Below are positions 11,201-26,200 of a DNA stretch of 64,000 nucleotides, in pieces (position 1 is the first letter of the stretch; each line of letters begins with the position of its first letter). A program made the position numbers and the translations under genes. Source of the DNA: Apoderus coryli (Eukaryota; Arthropoda; Insecta; Coleoptera; Attelabidae); NCBI GenBank assembly GCA_911728435.2, contig OU452208.1:4712001-4776000 (forward strand). The letters are read 5' to 3'. The notes under the pieces were generated by a model, which saw only the letters and a list, made by a program, of their open reading frames with translations, had not been told where the DNA came from and searched no databases.

Positions 11201-14200
11201 CTCCCTTAACAGAGCAAAATTATCGTACAATAGGTAATTTCACAAAAAAAAAAAGTTATACATACATATTGTCTGTCTCTCTGTCTTTATATACCATGTC
11301 GCCTTCCACAGCATACAAGAACGTTCTGGAGCTTTCTATACTCTTCTGTTTTATTCTGTGGTATTGGTGACGACAATAGCAGCGTGAGTATGACTAAACG
11401 CCTGGCGGTGTTGCCGGATGTATTTATTTATCTCTAAGCGAAGGGGATATTTTAATATTCGTCACAATTTCATATAAAAATATTATAGAAAAAAATCTTC
11501 TAAACTCCAAACTCTTGAATTCGAACCTGTTCAGCAATAACCAATATTCAATCCCTCTGTCAGGATAAATGCCGTCTGCCTTATTTCAAAAACTTCCTTT
11601 GGACACTCTCAACATTCTGCACATGAATCCGATAGATCGAATACCAAATCAGGAGCAATACTCGAGCTTCGAACGCACAAAAGCGTTATTCAAAACTTTC
11701 AATGCCTCAATACTATGAATACTTCTGCAGCTTCTCACGATAAAACCGTAGGATTTCATACCTTAACCACCACATGAGGCACAGATGATAGAATAGCACG
11801 ACCAGATCAGCAGCAGTCCCACCAACCGTGTAGCGAAAATTTATATTTTTCTTGCTTCTAGTGAATGTCAGATATTTGCATTTATTCGCGTTGATTGATA
11901 GTTTATTAACGTTACACCAATGTTCCACAGCCCTCAGATTGTTCTGCAACCGAAGACAGTCTACGTGAGAAGTGATAGGGGCGAACAAATTAAGATCGTC
12001 GTCAAAAAAACCGCTTTATATACAGACAATCATTTAGATCATTTATAAAAATCGAAAAAAAGCAGTGGATCCAAATTGGATCCCTGCGGAACGCCTGAGG
12101 AAGCCCAATACTTCTCTGACCTATAGCCGTTATAATATACATATTGGAGTCTGTTCTGAAGATGTGTGTGATCCAGACGATCGAAAGCTATAGCAAAGTC
12201 TTTTATTTCTTTTTCTTTCTTGGGGTTAAGGTTCTTCTAAGCAAAAAAATTTTTTTTTTTTTTTTTTTTTTTCCTCTTGAAATATGTTTATTTCAATGTC
12301 ACCCACGTACAACGTTTCGGCTCATTAGCCTTCCTCAGGTACATCTCTTTCTTACCAACATCGCATGGTTCTATGGAATATACCACTTTTAGTGGGTATT
12401 TTGTTTGAATTTACGAACAAAATACCCACTAAAAGTGGTATATTCCATAGAACCATGCGATGTTGGTAAGAAAGAGATGTACCTGAGGAAGGCTAATGAG
12501 CCGAAACGTTGTACGTGGGTGACATTGAAATAAACATATTTCAAGAGGAAAAAAAAAAAAAAAAAAAAAAATTTTTTTGCTTAGAAGAACCTTAACCCCA
12601 AGAAAGAAAAAGAAATAAAAAACTGTAACAAGGTTCAAGAAAAAGACATTACTAAAATAGCAAAGTCTGTATCAAACAAATCAAATTAACCACCACCGTC
12701 AACAACATCGTTCACGTATTGAGTAAAAATTGCAAGGTTAGTGGCAGTGGACCTCCCGGTGAAAAACCCATGCTGATTCAGGGAAACTTGCCCATGTACG
12801 GAATCACATATTCTGTTATACAGTGCAACTTTAGAAAAATTGGACAATATAGTTATCACTGATCACATAGGGATGGTTATCACTGATATATATCAAATGC
12901 CTTTAATATCAATAAGACCAACAACTAATTCGACTAGACTACTAGACTAGACACTACTCAAAAACCCCAAAAAAGAGTGCTCCGCCTGGTTAGAGAACCT
13001 GGCGGAGCATTCGGACACATATGTGCTCCAACGCGGGGAGACTTCATGGTCCGAGCCGCCAAATCTCCATCCACTCTCTTCAAACTTTATTACACAGAAG
13101 TGCAAATCAAAAACCCCCCTTAACTTCCTGTTACAATAATATTTATAACTTTACTATTTTCCACTCTTACGAATATAGACCAATCAAATTGTCTATTCTT
13201 AGCGTCGGTCGTACCGTTTTTCTAGAAAAATATTAATCAGCAATTTTCGTGTCTATTTGTATAAACTTTGATGAACTTTTAAAAATTACTAATCAGCGTA
13301 AAATAGCTAGTTCGACCAGATGCAATATTTTTATTACAATATACCGGGTGTGATAATATGCATTAATTTTTCCACGTTCGTTAAAAAGTTATTTATGCTC
13401 ACCGTCGTATGTGACTATTTTTAAGCGCAGCTCTTTTTCCTTTCAGCTTTAACAGGGGGTTCTAAATCATTTAAAAACACAGCTGTAAAATACCTTGGAC
13501 CTCGGTTCCTATCTCTACAACTCCCTGGTGCTTCGCTACTTCTACTTGATCTGGTTCAGTGCTGTAATGAGATTCTAAATACGAATGATAAATTTGATGC
13601 AACACCTAGGACAGAAGCGATATCAATTCTGGCAAATTTACTTAGTTTACCAGATGATTGCAGTGCAATGTCTGTATTGCAACCGGATAAGACATTGCAT
13701 GTCATCAATTGTCCAGATATTAAGGTCAGTCATCCGATTCAGATTACGTGTATAGATTTTTGTATTTATTTTTATTTGTTATTTCTGCAGGAACATATTG
13801 TCAGTATACTTTTAAGAGCTGGTAGACGAGAGCCCAAAGGAAAAGCACGATGCATTGCTTTGTCAGCTTTAGGGATTTTCGTGTACAAAGAATTAGCTAA
13901 TCATACGTTTCATAATAAAGTCTCAGATGCCATCAATGTGATTTTACTTGCGTTAAATGTAAGTTTGTATTGTTATTTAAATTTATAACATTTACTTTTT
14001 CGCATTATATTTTTTGGCATATAGTGTCACTTAAAAAGTGTGGAATTTTTTTTCCTTAGCACTTATTTAAACTTTTAATTATGTTAATGAATTGCTTGTT
14101 ACATGATGTAACAAGACCGCTCTAAACAGAGGCCGACAACTATCTGTCTTTTTCTTCCTACCAATAATCCTCACTGCGCCCTTTTGCATCAAAAAAACTC

Positions 14201-17200
14201 TACTGACATCTGTTGAGTTCCACCAAAGTAACAGACTATAAGAAATTCTCGACTGAAAAAGTCCGAAATAGGCCAAACGAATGACCGACCGAGGCACACA
14301 TTCCGATATCCTTCTTCCAAGAAGACAGTTGACGAGAGCTTACCATTCAGCTGCTGAACATGCTCCAAACAAGACAGCTTCGAATCCAGGCATACACCAA
14401 GAAATTTAATGTTATGTATCTCATTCATATGTTTTAAAGAGAATAGCATGCTTTGAGTCTTCTCCAGATTGAGACTAAGACTAATTTATCAATGGTTCGT
14501 TCAGCCATGAACTGAAGATGTTCCAAGTCAGTAATATGATCGAAGACAACAGTGTCATCAGCATACTGAACAATGCTTAATTCAGGTATAATCAGCACAA
14601 GCGCATTCACATACAAAATAAAGAGCAGAGGACCGGGAGTAGATCCCTGTGGCACGCCCACCGTTACCGATTCCGATGACGACACAATGCTCCGATGTGC
14701 TACCACCTGGGTGCGCTCCGTCAAATATGATTCTATTAAACGCCACGTGCTACCCCTAATTGCATAGCAAGTCAGTTTATTTAGAAGAGCCTGGTGTGAA
14801 ACACAATCGAAAGCCTTAGCCTTAGCATCGAAAGGACAGAGAACGCATCGATGGGGCAGCGCACCTACAGCAGTCGGTAAATGGTGGTGATTGGGTGTGT
14901 CAATTTTGTGACAAGGTTTGCGGCTCGAGTATCGCTCTGGTTAGCCATCTTAGGGTTCACAACAGAAATCCCTGAGTCGGAATAATTCATACGCGTTAGC
15001 GAGTGAATGCTGATGATGATCAGTTTGTCTAGGGATTTTTTCAGCAAGGAGAGGTTCTGATGTCCTTCGTGGATAGTTTTCATGGTCAACAAAGATTATT
15101 GAATTCCGAACTTGTTCAATATAAACACTCTATATCGATTATTAATGTTGGTAGGTAGATTCCTCAAACCCGAATGAATACAATTAGGGAATCCTCTGCA
15201 GTCCATTGATTTGACGTCTCGATATTCTACCATTGGTTTGGCGCGTATACGGATTTTAAATTGAATATGTCTATGGTCTGATCAAGATGGTTCCGAGGAA
15301 ACTACCCAGCCGGATATCATGCTCATCCAAAGACTAGAGCTGATCGTTAAATCTTGTACCTGTTCTCTATTTCTAGTGATTTAGACAATAAATATGTTTA
15401 TAAGAACGGACATAACGACTTAAACATAAAACTTCCAGACAAATGTCCTTAAAATAATTTTTGCATACATCGGAAACCACAGAACGTAGAGAAAATAATG
15501 AAAGAAAACAGAAACTTAAATATTAGATCTTAGCTAATAATGTGTCTCTCTCGCAGTTCAATAACAAGATAATTGCCCAGCTGGCCAGCAACATACTATT
15601 CCTGCTCTGCGACCATGCTTCATTGCTCTGGTCGCAATACCCACGATTAGGCAATGCTGTAATTTCAACGTTATGTTCTGCACTGTTTACGCATACGCCT
15701 TTAACTTCAGTTGCTGGAGACAGTGACAAGTCATTGGGTACTACGCTTCTGCTATGTCTAGGAGAGTGGTGTATGCGTTCTGGACCGAAAAGACTGTTAG
15801 AAGTTGGGCAAATTGGTGGTGAGGAACGGTCTTGTTTGCTTCTACAAGTGTTTACGGTAAGTCAGCTTTTATTTTTGTTAAGCTTACTCGATGCTCATTG
15901 CTTACTTGATTATCCATTTATTTGACTGGATAAATTTACAAATTGAAGCAATTCACGTGAGGCTGTTGATCATAATGCATATTTTGTTAGATATCAAAAT
16001 GAGATCTGTCATTTTTTGACAGATGACAAGTAAAAACAACGTCATTAATAAAAATGGAACGACACACGCTTCAACAACGCATCGAAATTATTAAAATTCA
16101 CTACAAAAATGGTGAAAATTTTGCTGAAGATGTTTGAAAGTTAAAAGTGTTTAGCCTTGTTGTCAAGCATGCACTTGTGGCTACGTAACTGCCAGTTAGC
16201 GAATAAACGCGGTTTGCATTAATAGGGACAAACAATCCACCCTCTGACAAATGAGTCAGCCATGTATAAGTTTGCTTTGTTTTATTAGGAATATCGTCCT
16301 GGTTAATTTTAAGTTTATGACATATGAATTTTGCTGGGTGTTCCAATCCATCATATGACAAATCGTCTAGTTCGGCATGTAACAAGTCATCATAGTTGTT
16401 GTGATGTATATCAGCAAGCTTTGTGAGGCATCGTCCACTTAAAAGAAGATCTGTTGTAGAGGTCTCATCAGACTCAATATTTGCGTTTTCAGAAACGTCG
16501 TATCGTCCTAATATATAAGACCGCAGCCTATACTTTAACTCAACAGGATCGGGATGGTCAAATAGTCCACCCTTAGCTCTTAATATCCCAAACATCCTGG
16601 TTTAGTCTGTAAGTAAGGATGTAATCAATGTTTTGTTTTAAATCTTTATATAATAAATCGAAAGATGCAAATGAATGATTTTCTTGCTCATGTCGGCTAA
16701 AATGTTCTTGTGTTCTTCCACACAACACTTGCCCTTGCTTAGCTAAAATAGTTTCATTTGGAAATAAAAAAAAAACTGCAAATTTTTATCAAATGTTTAC
16801 TTCTATTGTCAGTTTTACATATTCCTACTACACACCGCATAATTACATACTAAACACACTAAAATATTTATACTAAATAAAAATACACCTTAAAAAACAG
16901 ACAAACTTAGGATTCAGCAAAAAAAATCCTATAAAAGTACACAATGCGTGACCATGATGCAACGTGACAAGACATGTGAACAGCATTGTGCATGGCACAA
17001 CGTGACAAATGACACTGTAAATAACGTCATCAGTGCTGCCAATTCATAAAACGAAATTCCACAAAACTAAGTAAAATTCCCCTACAGACACAAAAATCTA
17101 TGATGCCCGGTCTTCGCCCGGTTCCCTGAGACGGTTAAGACCATTTCCAGATGGAAGTATTGTGAATATGCTAAAAAATTTGAGATAAAGACGGATATAA

Positions 17201-20200
17201 CCATTTTGAAGTTCTCTGACACGATTAAGAACATTTCCAGATGGAATTCTGTCTGTGTGTGTATATGTCTGTATGAATTCATCCACGATAGCGCCTAAAC
17301 GCTCGAACCAATTGAGCTAAATTTTGGTATATGAGTTTGGGGGAGTCCTAGGATGAACCCATTAGTTTTTGGTTGAATTCGCTTTAGGCCTGTGACATAT
17401 CCCTCAAATTCTTAAATAGCAGTAGGTGTCGACATCATTTGAAAGTGTAGCGTTTTTTTTTTATTCAATAAATTAAGACTTATTACGCTACAATTTTTTT
17501 TTTTGTCTTGAGCAATAAGCAATAACAATTAAGTAATAAAAATTTAATTATAATTAAAAGAATACGAACCGCGACATCTACTATCCAGAAGACGTAACTA
17601 GTGGATGAATTAGCATTCGATAGCAACAGTGATTGTTGAATTCAAAATGTATATACACTGGGTATAACATTTCGGTTAAACTTTTTCTTTTTACTAATAG
17701 GTAATAAACAAGCGGTGAACATCTAAATTCTATTACAAATACCTAAAAGTACTTGCTATCAGTCCTCAGTTGCTGTTTATTATTATTATCAGTTGATTTC
17801 TAATAGAAACTCAACTTGGTTCCTATCGATACGGTCGCGTTTGTATCCGGTTATCCGCTGGAAAGCATATCTACAAATACTACAAGTATTGTTGGTTGCT
17901 GCTATTCCAAGATTTTCTCCTTTTCTGATTGGTCGTTGTAGAATGATAATAATAATAATTTGGAAGAAATTAACGTTCTTTTTTTTTTTTTGAGCTTCTT
18001 TTTTTCTTTTTAACACCAAGAAAGTATGGTGGACTTACAAAATTAAGTATATAATAATTTTGTTATTTTGGTATGCAGCTTAGTAGCTGGTTAATAGTAT
18101 TATGTTGTATGATGGTGTTTAAGACTCTTTATTACTTATATTCGAGTCCACAAGTAATCTGCCTGATGGTATTTTGTCGTTTATTTGAACTTGTACCAGT
18201 TTTGAAAACATGGCAGTTGTTTTTTTCTCATCTCGCGTTGGAATGCGGGGTAAGTTTTTTTTTTTAGTGTTTTCACCACAATTCCTCTGTACATATTATT
18301 GTAATTATTATATAGTAATTACCATTAAATGATTTTAGGGTCTCTTCAGGATAACTGATATATTCAGGGTAACTGATATATTCAGGGTACCAAATGTTTT
18401 TTATACATTTGACGTTTTCCGTACCGGTATTGCAATTTCATTAGCCGCTGTATGTGGTAGTTTGAATACTGGGAATTGTGAATTATTTTGGTTGGAACTG
18501 GTAGTTACATTGGTTAGCACCAGAACGAATTTCATTTTTATGTTGGCAAAATCCGATGCAATATATAGGATGGCGATGGTGACGGTGATATAGTGTGGTG
18601 GAAGAACGATAGTTTAAGGCAATGTGTTTTTGGAGACAGCGGTGTATTGACCAACATTCAGGCCAGTTATCACCTTTCATACTTACAAATTTTTTTTATA
18701 TATGTAATGGTATTTTAGTTAGAATTATTATCGAACCACTCTTAATTTACCTGTGAGTAAATAGGTTAGAAATTTTGGCGTAATAGCAAAGATTCTTTTT
18801 ACTGTTTTTGAAAACTATTACGAGTGTGAACTCAGATTCATGAATCTAAGTAAAACTTAATTGCTTGTGATTTCCAATCACATTTGTTAACATACTTTCT
18901 CACTCAGTGATCTTTGATTAATTGTCGACTACTTATTTCCATTGAATAAATACACTTGCTGTCCTTATTACAAATTTTGGTGTTTGAATGCAATTATCAT
19001 AATCGCGTGCGGAAAATTTTAAGATTCTTAGATTTTCGCATTTTATCTAGGTTTTGTACCAAATCAAAGTGCGTGGCGCTCAATAGAAGGAAGGTAAATT
19101 TGCTTTAGTGCTCGCCCATGCCCAAATGCTCTCCACAAACAACGACTAGCGGAACAGTGCCGTATTTAATAATTACATCAATTTACCAAGTTTCTACTCA
19201 ATTTCGATTTTGAATTAAATACGTTACAAAAGCTGTTACTGCACACTTTCGCTCATTATGTAAATATATTTAAAATGATTGCTTTCGTTAATGACGTGAT
19301 TCATTTCCGTAAATCTTGTAATTTTCTACTTATTGGTTATACATTTGAACATGCCCTCGTACGTAAAATTACAGCAATAAAATACATCGTTTCTTAATTA
19401 TTGTTTCTTCAAATTGAAATATATACTGGAAACTGCTGTATTTTGTATCCTATCGGGAAGAGGGCATGCGCATTGGAACGGCGTACGAAAAAGGGACAAG
19501 TCGGTCACGGAACGTCGTACAGTACAGATCGTGGAAAGTGAAAGTGCATATTAATCGTTTTCCCAAATTTCACACTTTTCTCTTGCTGCATTGTGCAACC
19601 ATTTCATACCAGTGAACCGGTACCGGTGGAAAGCAGTCTCAACGCCTATCAAGGTAGGAATCATTTCAGCTTTTTCCAGTACCTAAGTTCACAAAAATAT
19701 TTAGTCGAATCACAAGAAAAACAAAAGCACTTTTTATCTGCTTTACAGAGATAGGTCACTTTTCATATTTGCCCTAATAATTCTCGAGAAAATTGCGTTT
19801 AAAATCACCAGTTCGGTACTTGGAACCTGTCTTATTAGAATTATAATACCATAATTTGGCAATATATTTTTTTCTAATTTTTGAAAAAAAGTAGTTAGTT
19901 TGTTACGTTAGTTTATTGGAAATAATGAAAATAACACAATTATAATAATTATTATTAAAATTCTGTTTCGTTACGCAGGTTTTTGATTATATTATTCTAA
20001 AATTCCCCTGTTTTTTTTTTTTTGGGGATTACCCTGAAAGTCAAACAGAAACAGTCATATGATGGAAAAACAGGGTTGCCAGATCGAATTTAAAAATCCC
20101 TCAAATTTAGGTAATTTCGGGAACAACATCCATATTAATTTTGTTTTTGTAGATTCTTGTTATTCTTGGATTTAATAATTTTTTCAGTATCTTCCAAGTA

Positions 20201-23200
20201 TCTCTGAAATACCCCAACATAAGTTTTGTTAAAAAGTAAATCCCCAAAAAATAGAGAGTATAGTCTTTCTAATTTTAATTTAAAATGATATAAAAAACCA
20301 CAACTCAATATCCCTTTGTAATGTCAATACCGACCGTAGTCGTCCATAGGCGCACCCTTTGAACTTTTCATAACAATACATGTCCTACGATATTTTAAAA
20401 ATCCTTTATGTATTACCAATATGTATTTTCCTTGCCGCTCCAACACGGCAACCTACGCTGAAAAAAGACTGTTTTTGTTTTTAGAAGTTTAGATATAGAT
20501 GCACACGTACCTAGTCTGTGTTCGAACAGCAAGGAACATACGTTTATAATAATTAATACTATTGTTAATACTTGTTATGCATATGAGTAGATACATTTAT
20601 AATAATATGCTTCTGATATTATAAACTAAGAACAAATTTTACTCACTTAGTCAGTGACATTTTCTATAGAACGTAAAGTTTTTATAATATGTGTATTCGT
20701 GACTTCATTATTTTCAGACCTTAACTGATGATAAATATTTAAAAGAAGACGGACGCTGGCTTTGCTCATATAAATCTTGATGCTTAAACTCCCAACGTGT
20801 TCCGCTCGTGTCGTATATGGACTGTCACTCTATACAGCAAAAAGTTTCATCCACGTGAGGTTTTATTAAAAATTATTATCCAATTTGATAGTTCTTCTTC
20901 CATTTTATTAATCTACGAAAAACTATTGAACAAATCATGGTTACAATATTCTGCCACCGTGTTTTACTGTCGGACACAAATTTTCTTGTTTAAATTCCAC
21001 ATTAAGTCTTCGCCATACCATAAATATGATGTCCATCCATTATACATATTTAGATTAATCTGAGAAAATAACACTTTGCCAAAAATTATTTGTTTCATTC
21101 ATCATTAACCCAATTCTTTTTCCAGTCACTGTAGTTATTTTTATTACTGTCTGTACCCTTTGACAGGCATGATTTATTATACGTCTTATATACGAGGGAG
21201 AAATGTATCAAACGCTGCATTCGATGATAGTCCCGGTAGAATCCTTAAATTTATATATTTTAAATTAACTTTGGAAAGACTATACGTCTTTAATGCAAAG
21301 AAATATTTTGTCGAGATTATTTTCCTACAGTTAAATGATGATAGTAGATAATGGTGTCATACCTAAAATGTTATTCGTGTTACCTGTAGGTTTGTTCTCC
21401 CCAAAAGAAATCCCCAGAAAAAATTACCTCAAAAATACCAAATCACAGAAAAATAATCCAATCTGGCAATCCTGTGGAAAAAAAGTAAAGCAATGCATGC
21501 AATATCTTTGTCCTTTGGATTAGGGTGGTATTAGCATGTGGTCCTGGTATTCGTATCATGGTAACTAAATACAAACAAATAGAAGGGAGTAATAACCCTT
21601 CTATTTAGTTTGTATAATCATTGTAAAAGAATTGTTTTGGTATATACAACATTATTTGTACTATGATGTCTGACATTTATATAAAAAACAAATCAAAATA
21701 TTTATCAAAACCTAATAATCACATTGAAAAATCTAGAGAAGAACAAAGAGAGCGAAAACGTAATATCCTTTACCTAATTTTAGACTACCTGAACGAACTA
21801 AAATTAGATTCAGCAGCTGAATTATTAAGAACAGAAGCCCAATTAAACGATCAGATCCAAGTATGTGAAAATATCGATTTGGACATTATCCTGCAGGAAT
21901 ATCAGAGTTATTATTATACGAAATTCCAAAAATATCCGAAATACGTTAGAAAACTCAGCGAAATGGAAATTGTTGATGGTAAAAGTAAACGAAGTAGTGC
22001 CAAACAATGTCAAAAGGTGAAGAAAGAGACTGCACCAACTAATCCAGTGGATGACAGTGATTCCGATTTCCATTTCGAAATAGTTTCTTTAAATAATTCA
22101 AGACGAAATACGAGTGAAGCTAAAGTTTTATGTGAATTTGAAAACTACTCATCAGAAAATCGGGAAATGCTTAATAAAATAGTGACTCAAATAGTTCAAC
22201 CAGATCAAACGAATGTAATTCAATGGAATGATTGTATTGGTTTGGAAGACGCCATTGAGCGTTTGAAAGAATCAACAGTGTACCCGATAATTTATAAAGA
22301 ACTGTTTGCAAATTTCAATTCCTGGAGCGGTATTTTATTGTATGGACCTCCAGGAACCGGTAAAACCCTTTTAGCTAAAGCGTTAGCTAATGAAAATTGT
22401 TCTACGTTCTTTAACGTCACTGCTAGTTCGTTTATAAGTAAATGGCGTGGGGAATCTGAGAAAATGCTCAAGCATTTGTTTGATATTGCCAGGGAAAGTG
22501 TGCCTTCAACTATATTTATTGACGAAATTGATGCTATTACATCGAAATCACGTGGAGACTTTCAACATGAAGCTTCAAAACGATTTGAAAGTGAATTGTT
22601 AATACAATTTGATGGGATTTTACAACATAATAATATATTTGTGTTAGCAACAACTAATAATCCTTGGAATCTTGATAACGCAATTTTGAGACGATTCGAC
22701 AAACGTATCTATGTGAAATTACCAAATTTATCGAGCAGGTTGGATTTATTTAAACGCTATTTACGCGATCATTATGTGAATATTTCAGAAAAATATTTTG
22801 AAGAGTTGGGATTATTAACGGAGAATTATTCAGGGTCAGATATAAAGATTGTATGTAAGGAAGTTGTTATGGAGAAAATTAGATTGAAAATTAAATGTAT
22901 CAATAACAAAAATGATGGGAATAATTTGAAGAAGATTTCTATGGACATTTTATTTGATGATGTAAAGAAGGCAATTGATAAAATTAAGCCGGCAACCAGT
23001 AAGGAGTTTTGTAAGAAGTATGATGATTGGGCTAGGTCTTATGGGTCATTGTAGTTTTGTATCCCTAACATTTTTCTTTCGTGTGATATTGGTTTTAATA
23101 AAATTTTTTATTTATTTGTATTGTTGTTTATTTTGTTTTTTTTTTTGCATTTGATTTATATATGTTCAGCAGAACATAGTAAATATAGAAGAAATTAAAA

Positions 23201-26200
23201 ATGTTGAACACGGGATAATTTCACACAAGATAGTACTAAATGTATACTATTCATATTTTAATAAAGATTATCCGACCTGAATTGTAATAATTTATGGAAA
23301 ACTTCGATAGAATTAATAATAAATAATAACTAAGCATAGGCTAAAAGGAATGAAAAACACTTAATTATACGTCTCACCTAGCTGCTGAAGTTCCATTTAG
23401 CATCCGAGCTAAAGAATCTGCACCACATGACAATGATTACATAAAATATCGTCTTGGGCTACCTTGCCATAATACTTGCCTTGACTAAACCATCATCGCG
23501 TGTGGGGAGCTAAGAGCTGGGTAGTTTTGGCCACCGGCCGGTGCACCAGTTCAACCGTTATCATCAGCATTGACTCGCTAACGAGTAAGAATTATTCCAA
23601 CTCAGGGAATTCTGTTGTGAACCCTAAGATGGCTAAACAGACCGATCCTCGAGCCGCAAACCTTGTCACAAGATGATTGTGTGGTGTTCACGACATTGAA
23701 GCATGCCGCCTAATAATTAGCGACGCAACTTAAAAATATATACCAATTTGTCGTCGAAAAGTCAACACACAGAAGCCATGGATCTCCAGTGGTATTTTTA
23801 GGGAAATACGAAGGAAGAGAAATTTGTGGGAAAAGTACTCAAAATTGAGAACTAATGAAAACTACGTGCTGTATAAAACACAAAACAATGATAGCAGATG
23901 CCAGAACTGAATATGAAAATGGGCTGGCAAGTGGTTCGGACAAAAAATTTTATGCATACATACGAGGATCGTTGAACTCAAATTTTGCAACCTTTTCACT
24001 GAGAAGTAACGTTACTAACGAAATCATAACAAATTCAATGGAAATCGTTGATACGTTCGCTGATCAGTTTAGCAGTGTTTTCATCAGGGAAGTGACCGGT
24101 AACATGCCTACACTACCGCAAAACACCCGGAACCCACAATCAATGACAACTGTCAATTTTACAAACAACGACGTGAGGGAGGCTATCACAGCACTGAAGA
24201 CTGACTCTAGCCCAGGTCCGGACGAGATCCCACCGGTTTTCCGCCAGAGATGCATTGAACCACTGTTGCAACCTTTAACAAGAGCAATGCAGAATTGTTT
24301 TAACACCGGAACCCTGCCAGATGGGTGGTCGAATGCAATAGTCATACCAATTTATAAGAAAGGGAACAAATACAATGCTGAAAATTATAGACCAATTAGT
24401 TTGACTTTTGCCCTGTGTAAATGCATGGAGAAAATTATTACGAAGGCAATGACTCCATTTTTACTGCAGTCAAACGTTATTCCTAACCAACAACATGGAT
24501 TTCTGCCGGGAAGATCAGTGTAGTCAAATCTGCTGGAATGTCTTAACTTGTGGACCAAACAGAACGATGATGGTCAGCCTACTGATGTGGTGTACCTGAA
24601 CTTTGAGAAGGCATTTGATAAGGTGCCATTCGCTCGTCTGCTATTGAAGCTGGAACATTATGGTATTCGCGGAGAACTCCTGCGATGGATTGAGGGGTTC
24701 CATACAGAATAAACAGTCAAGACAAATCAGCCCATAAGATTGTTGTGTGCTTGCTTGTTCCGGTTGCTGCAAGATCTGAGGTGTATTTTGTGTCAATGAA
24801 TGCCATTATGGCGTGTAAGTGGCTGATCATTTTAGTAAGGGTATTTTTGCTTACGATTTATTTATTAACTTTCCGTACTCTTTCACTTCCATAGTGGATT
24901 TTCAGTAAAAAATAATCTTGTATTAAGTTGCTTTATTTTCAGGTACTACACAAAATAGTGACTGGCAAAGCTTCCACGGAAAATCCTAGTGGCCTTACAC
25001 AGCCTAACGTGAAAGAAGACTTTGATCCAAATATTCTGGCAGATGACTTGGATCGAGCTAACTCGCAATACAATTCAAAAAGTAATCATTGTCAAGAGGC
25101 GATTGTTCTTTGTGCTAAAACCGTTTTAACGCACTTGGTGACTCACTTGGGCCATTTTCCGATGTCTATCGGAGCAGCACGGTTAAGTTCTTTGGTTGTG
25201 GAACATGACGATGTTCCGAATTTATCCTCAGATGACTTGTCAGCCAGTATCTTCTCTGCGCCGAATATTCAGGTAGCATAACTTTTATCAGTGGCTTTTC
25301 TATATAGGCCGGCTAACCTTAATTGTATCCTTTCAGTTGTTTATCTTAAACCACAACGTTATCGCTAGTCTTATTGAATTGCCGACGTTAGATCTCCCGG
25401 GTGGAGGGGCCACTGCCGGTTTGGCTACTGCTGACAAACAGGTACGTGTACTGTTGCGAGATTTAGCTGGTAAAGTCAGTTGGGATGCGTCAATTCTCTA
25501 TCGAACACCAGAGAATTTCCAGTGTACAGGTATTACCGATGTACAGCCTGTATTAGATGGTACTGTCATTGATAATAATTTCGGACAGTTGGAGAGTATG
25601 TTAGTGGCGACTCCTGTGCAAAATTTACCGCAACGCGCTATGAGACATCGTCCTCCGAGTGTTCTACCGGATGTCTCAAATGCGGCACCTGATCTCGATC
25701 AGTTAGATGATGTAAGTAATAGTACTGTTTAGGGACAAGGTAAAACGTTAATTTTAAAATGTATTCTCATTTTTAGCTCCTGCAATATTTGGGTTATACT
25801 AGTCCTGAATGTCTGGAAAACCCATCCAGAAAACTCAACGAACCCACAATTGCTCCCATACCATTAGAGATTGAACAAGAGGGCATTGCGTCAGTGATAA
25901 GCCAACGAAATGTTGAAGTTGAGGATACGAAAATGGTGCAATTTAATAATACAATGCTCGGACAGCCATCTAGTCGACCTACTAGTAGAACGGGGGCATG
26001 GAGTCCTGGCTGGGATATTCAACAAGCAGGTAAGCGCAATTGCAATACGAGGATCGTTCAATGAAATCCCAGAAATGTGCGCCTAATAGGTTTTGTTTTT
26101 ATTCAGCATCATTCTTCACTCATCATCAGCATTCACTCGCTAACGAGTATGACTTATTACTCTAACTCCAGGATTGCTGTTGTAGCTAAACTGACCGATC

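Larger units (their letters stand above)
12201..12656. mobile_element. Foldback element with two mirror-image hammerhead motifs
   Basis: Arms 12201-12405 and 12416-12620 are exact reverse complements (205 bp each, 10 bp spacer). Each arm contains a hammerhead motif, an AATAAA-like sequence and a long A/T tract. A further 36 bp tail (12621-12656) is not mirrored. The unit is flanked by a 12 bp direct repeat, ATAGCAAAGTCT, the signature of a true insertion. No ORF of its own; the Phe-rich open frames on the two strands are only the same arm read twice. Confidence 0.85.
11713..12820 (-). mobile_element. LINE reverse transcriptase remnant, split by a foldback element
   Basis: On the minus strand, 12820-12669 encodes an RT fragment ([14 protein letters not shown]). 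After the foldback insertion the RT resumes at about 12190 and ends around 11713 with a CR1/Jockey-type tail ([27 protein letters not shown]). Several stops are present. The 12 bp duplication ATAGCAAAGTCT at 12190-12201 and 12657-12668 brackets the insertion, showing that the LINE was there first. Confidence 0.75.

Noticed and set aside
12144..12638. Two Phe-rich frames on opposite strands with the same peptide
   Set aside because: Both are the non-coding arm of the foldback element read from either side; the Phe run is the poly-T tract.
14998..15020. CTGATGATGAT near copy 1 of the dispersed repeat as another hammerhead
   Set aside because: No GAAA block or pairing stems at the proper distance.
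17789..18019. Minus frame with CSICRYAF as a zinc finger gene
   Set aside because: Single C-x2-C pair, poly-Lys/Ile low-complexity context, no splice or homologue support.
20797..21523. Three short + frames before the katanin-like gene
   Set aside because: AT-rich, no recognisable domains, no mutual splicing logic; likely chance.
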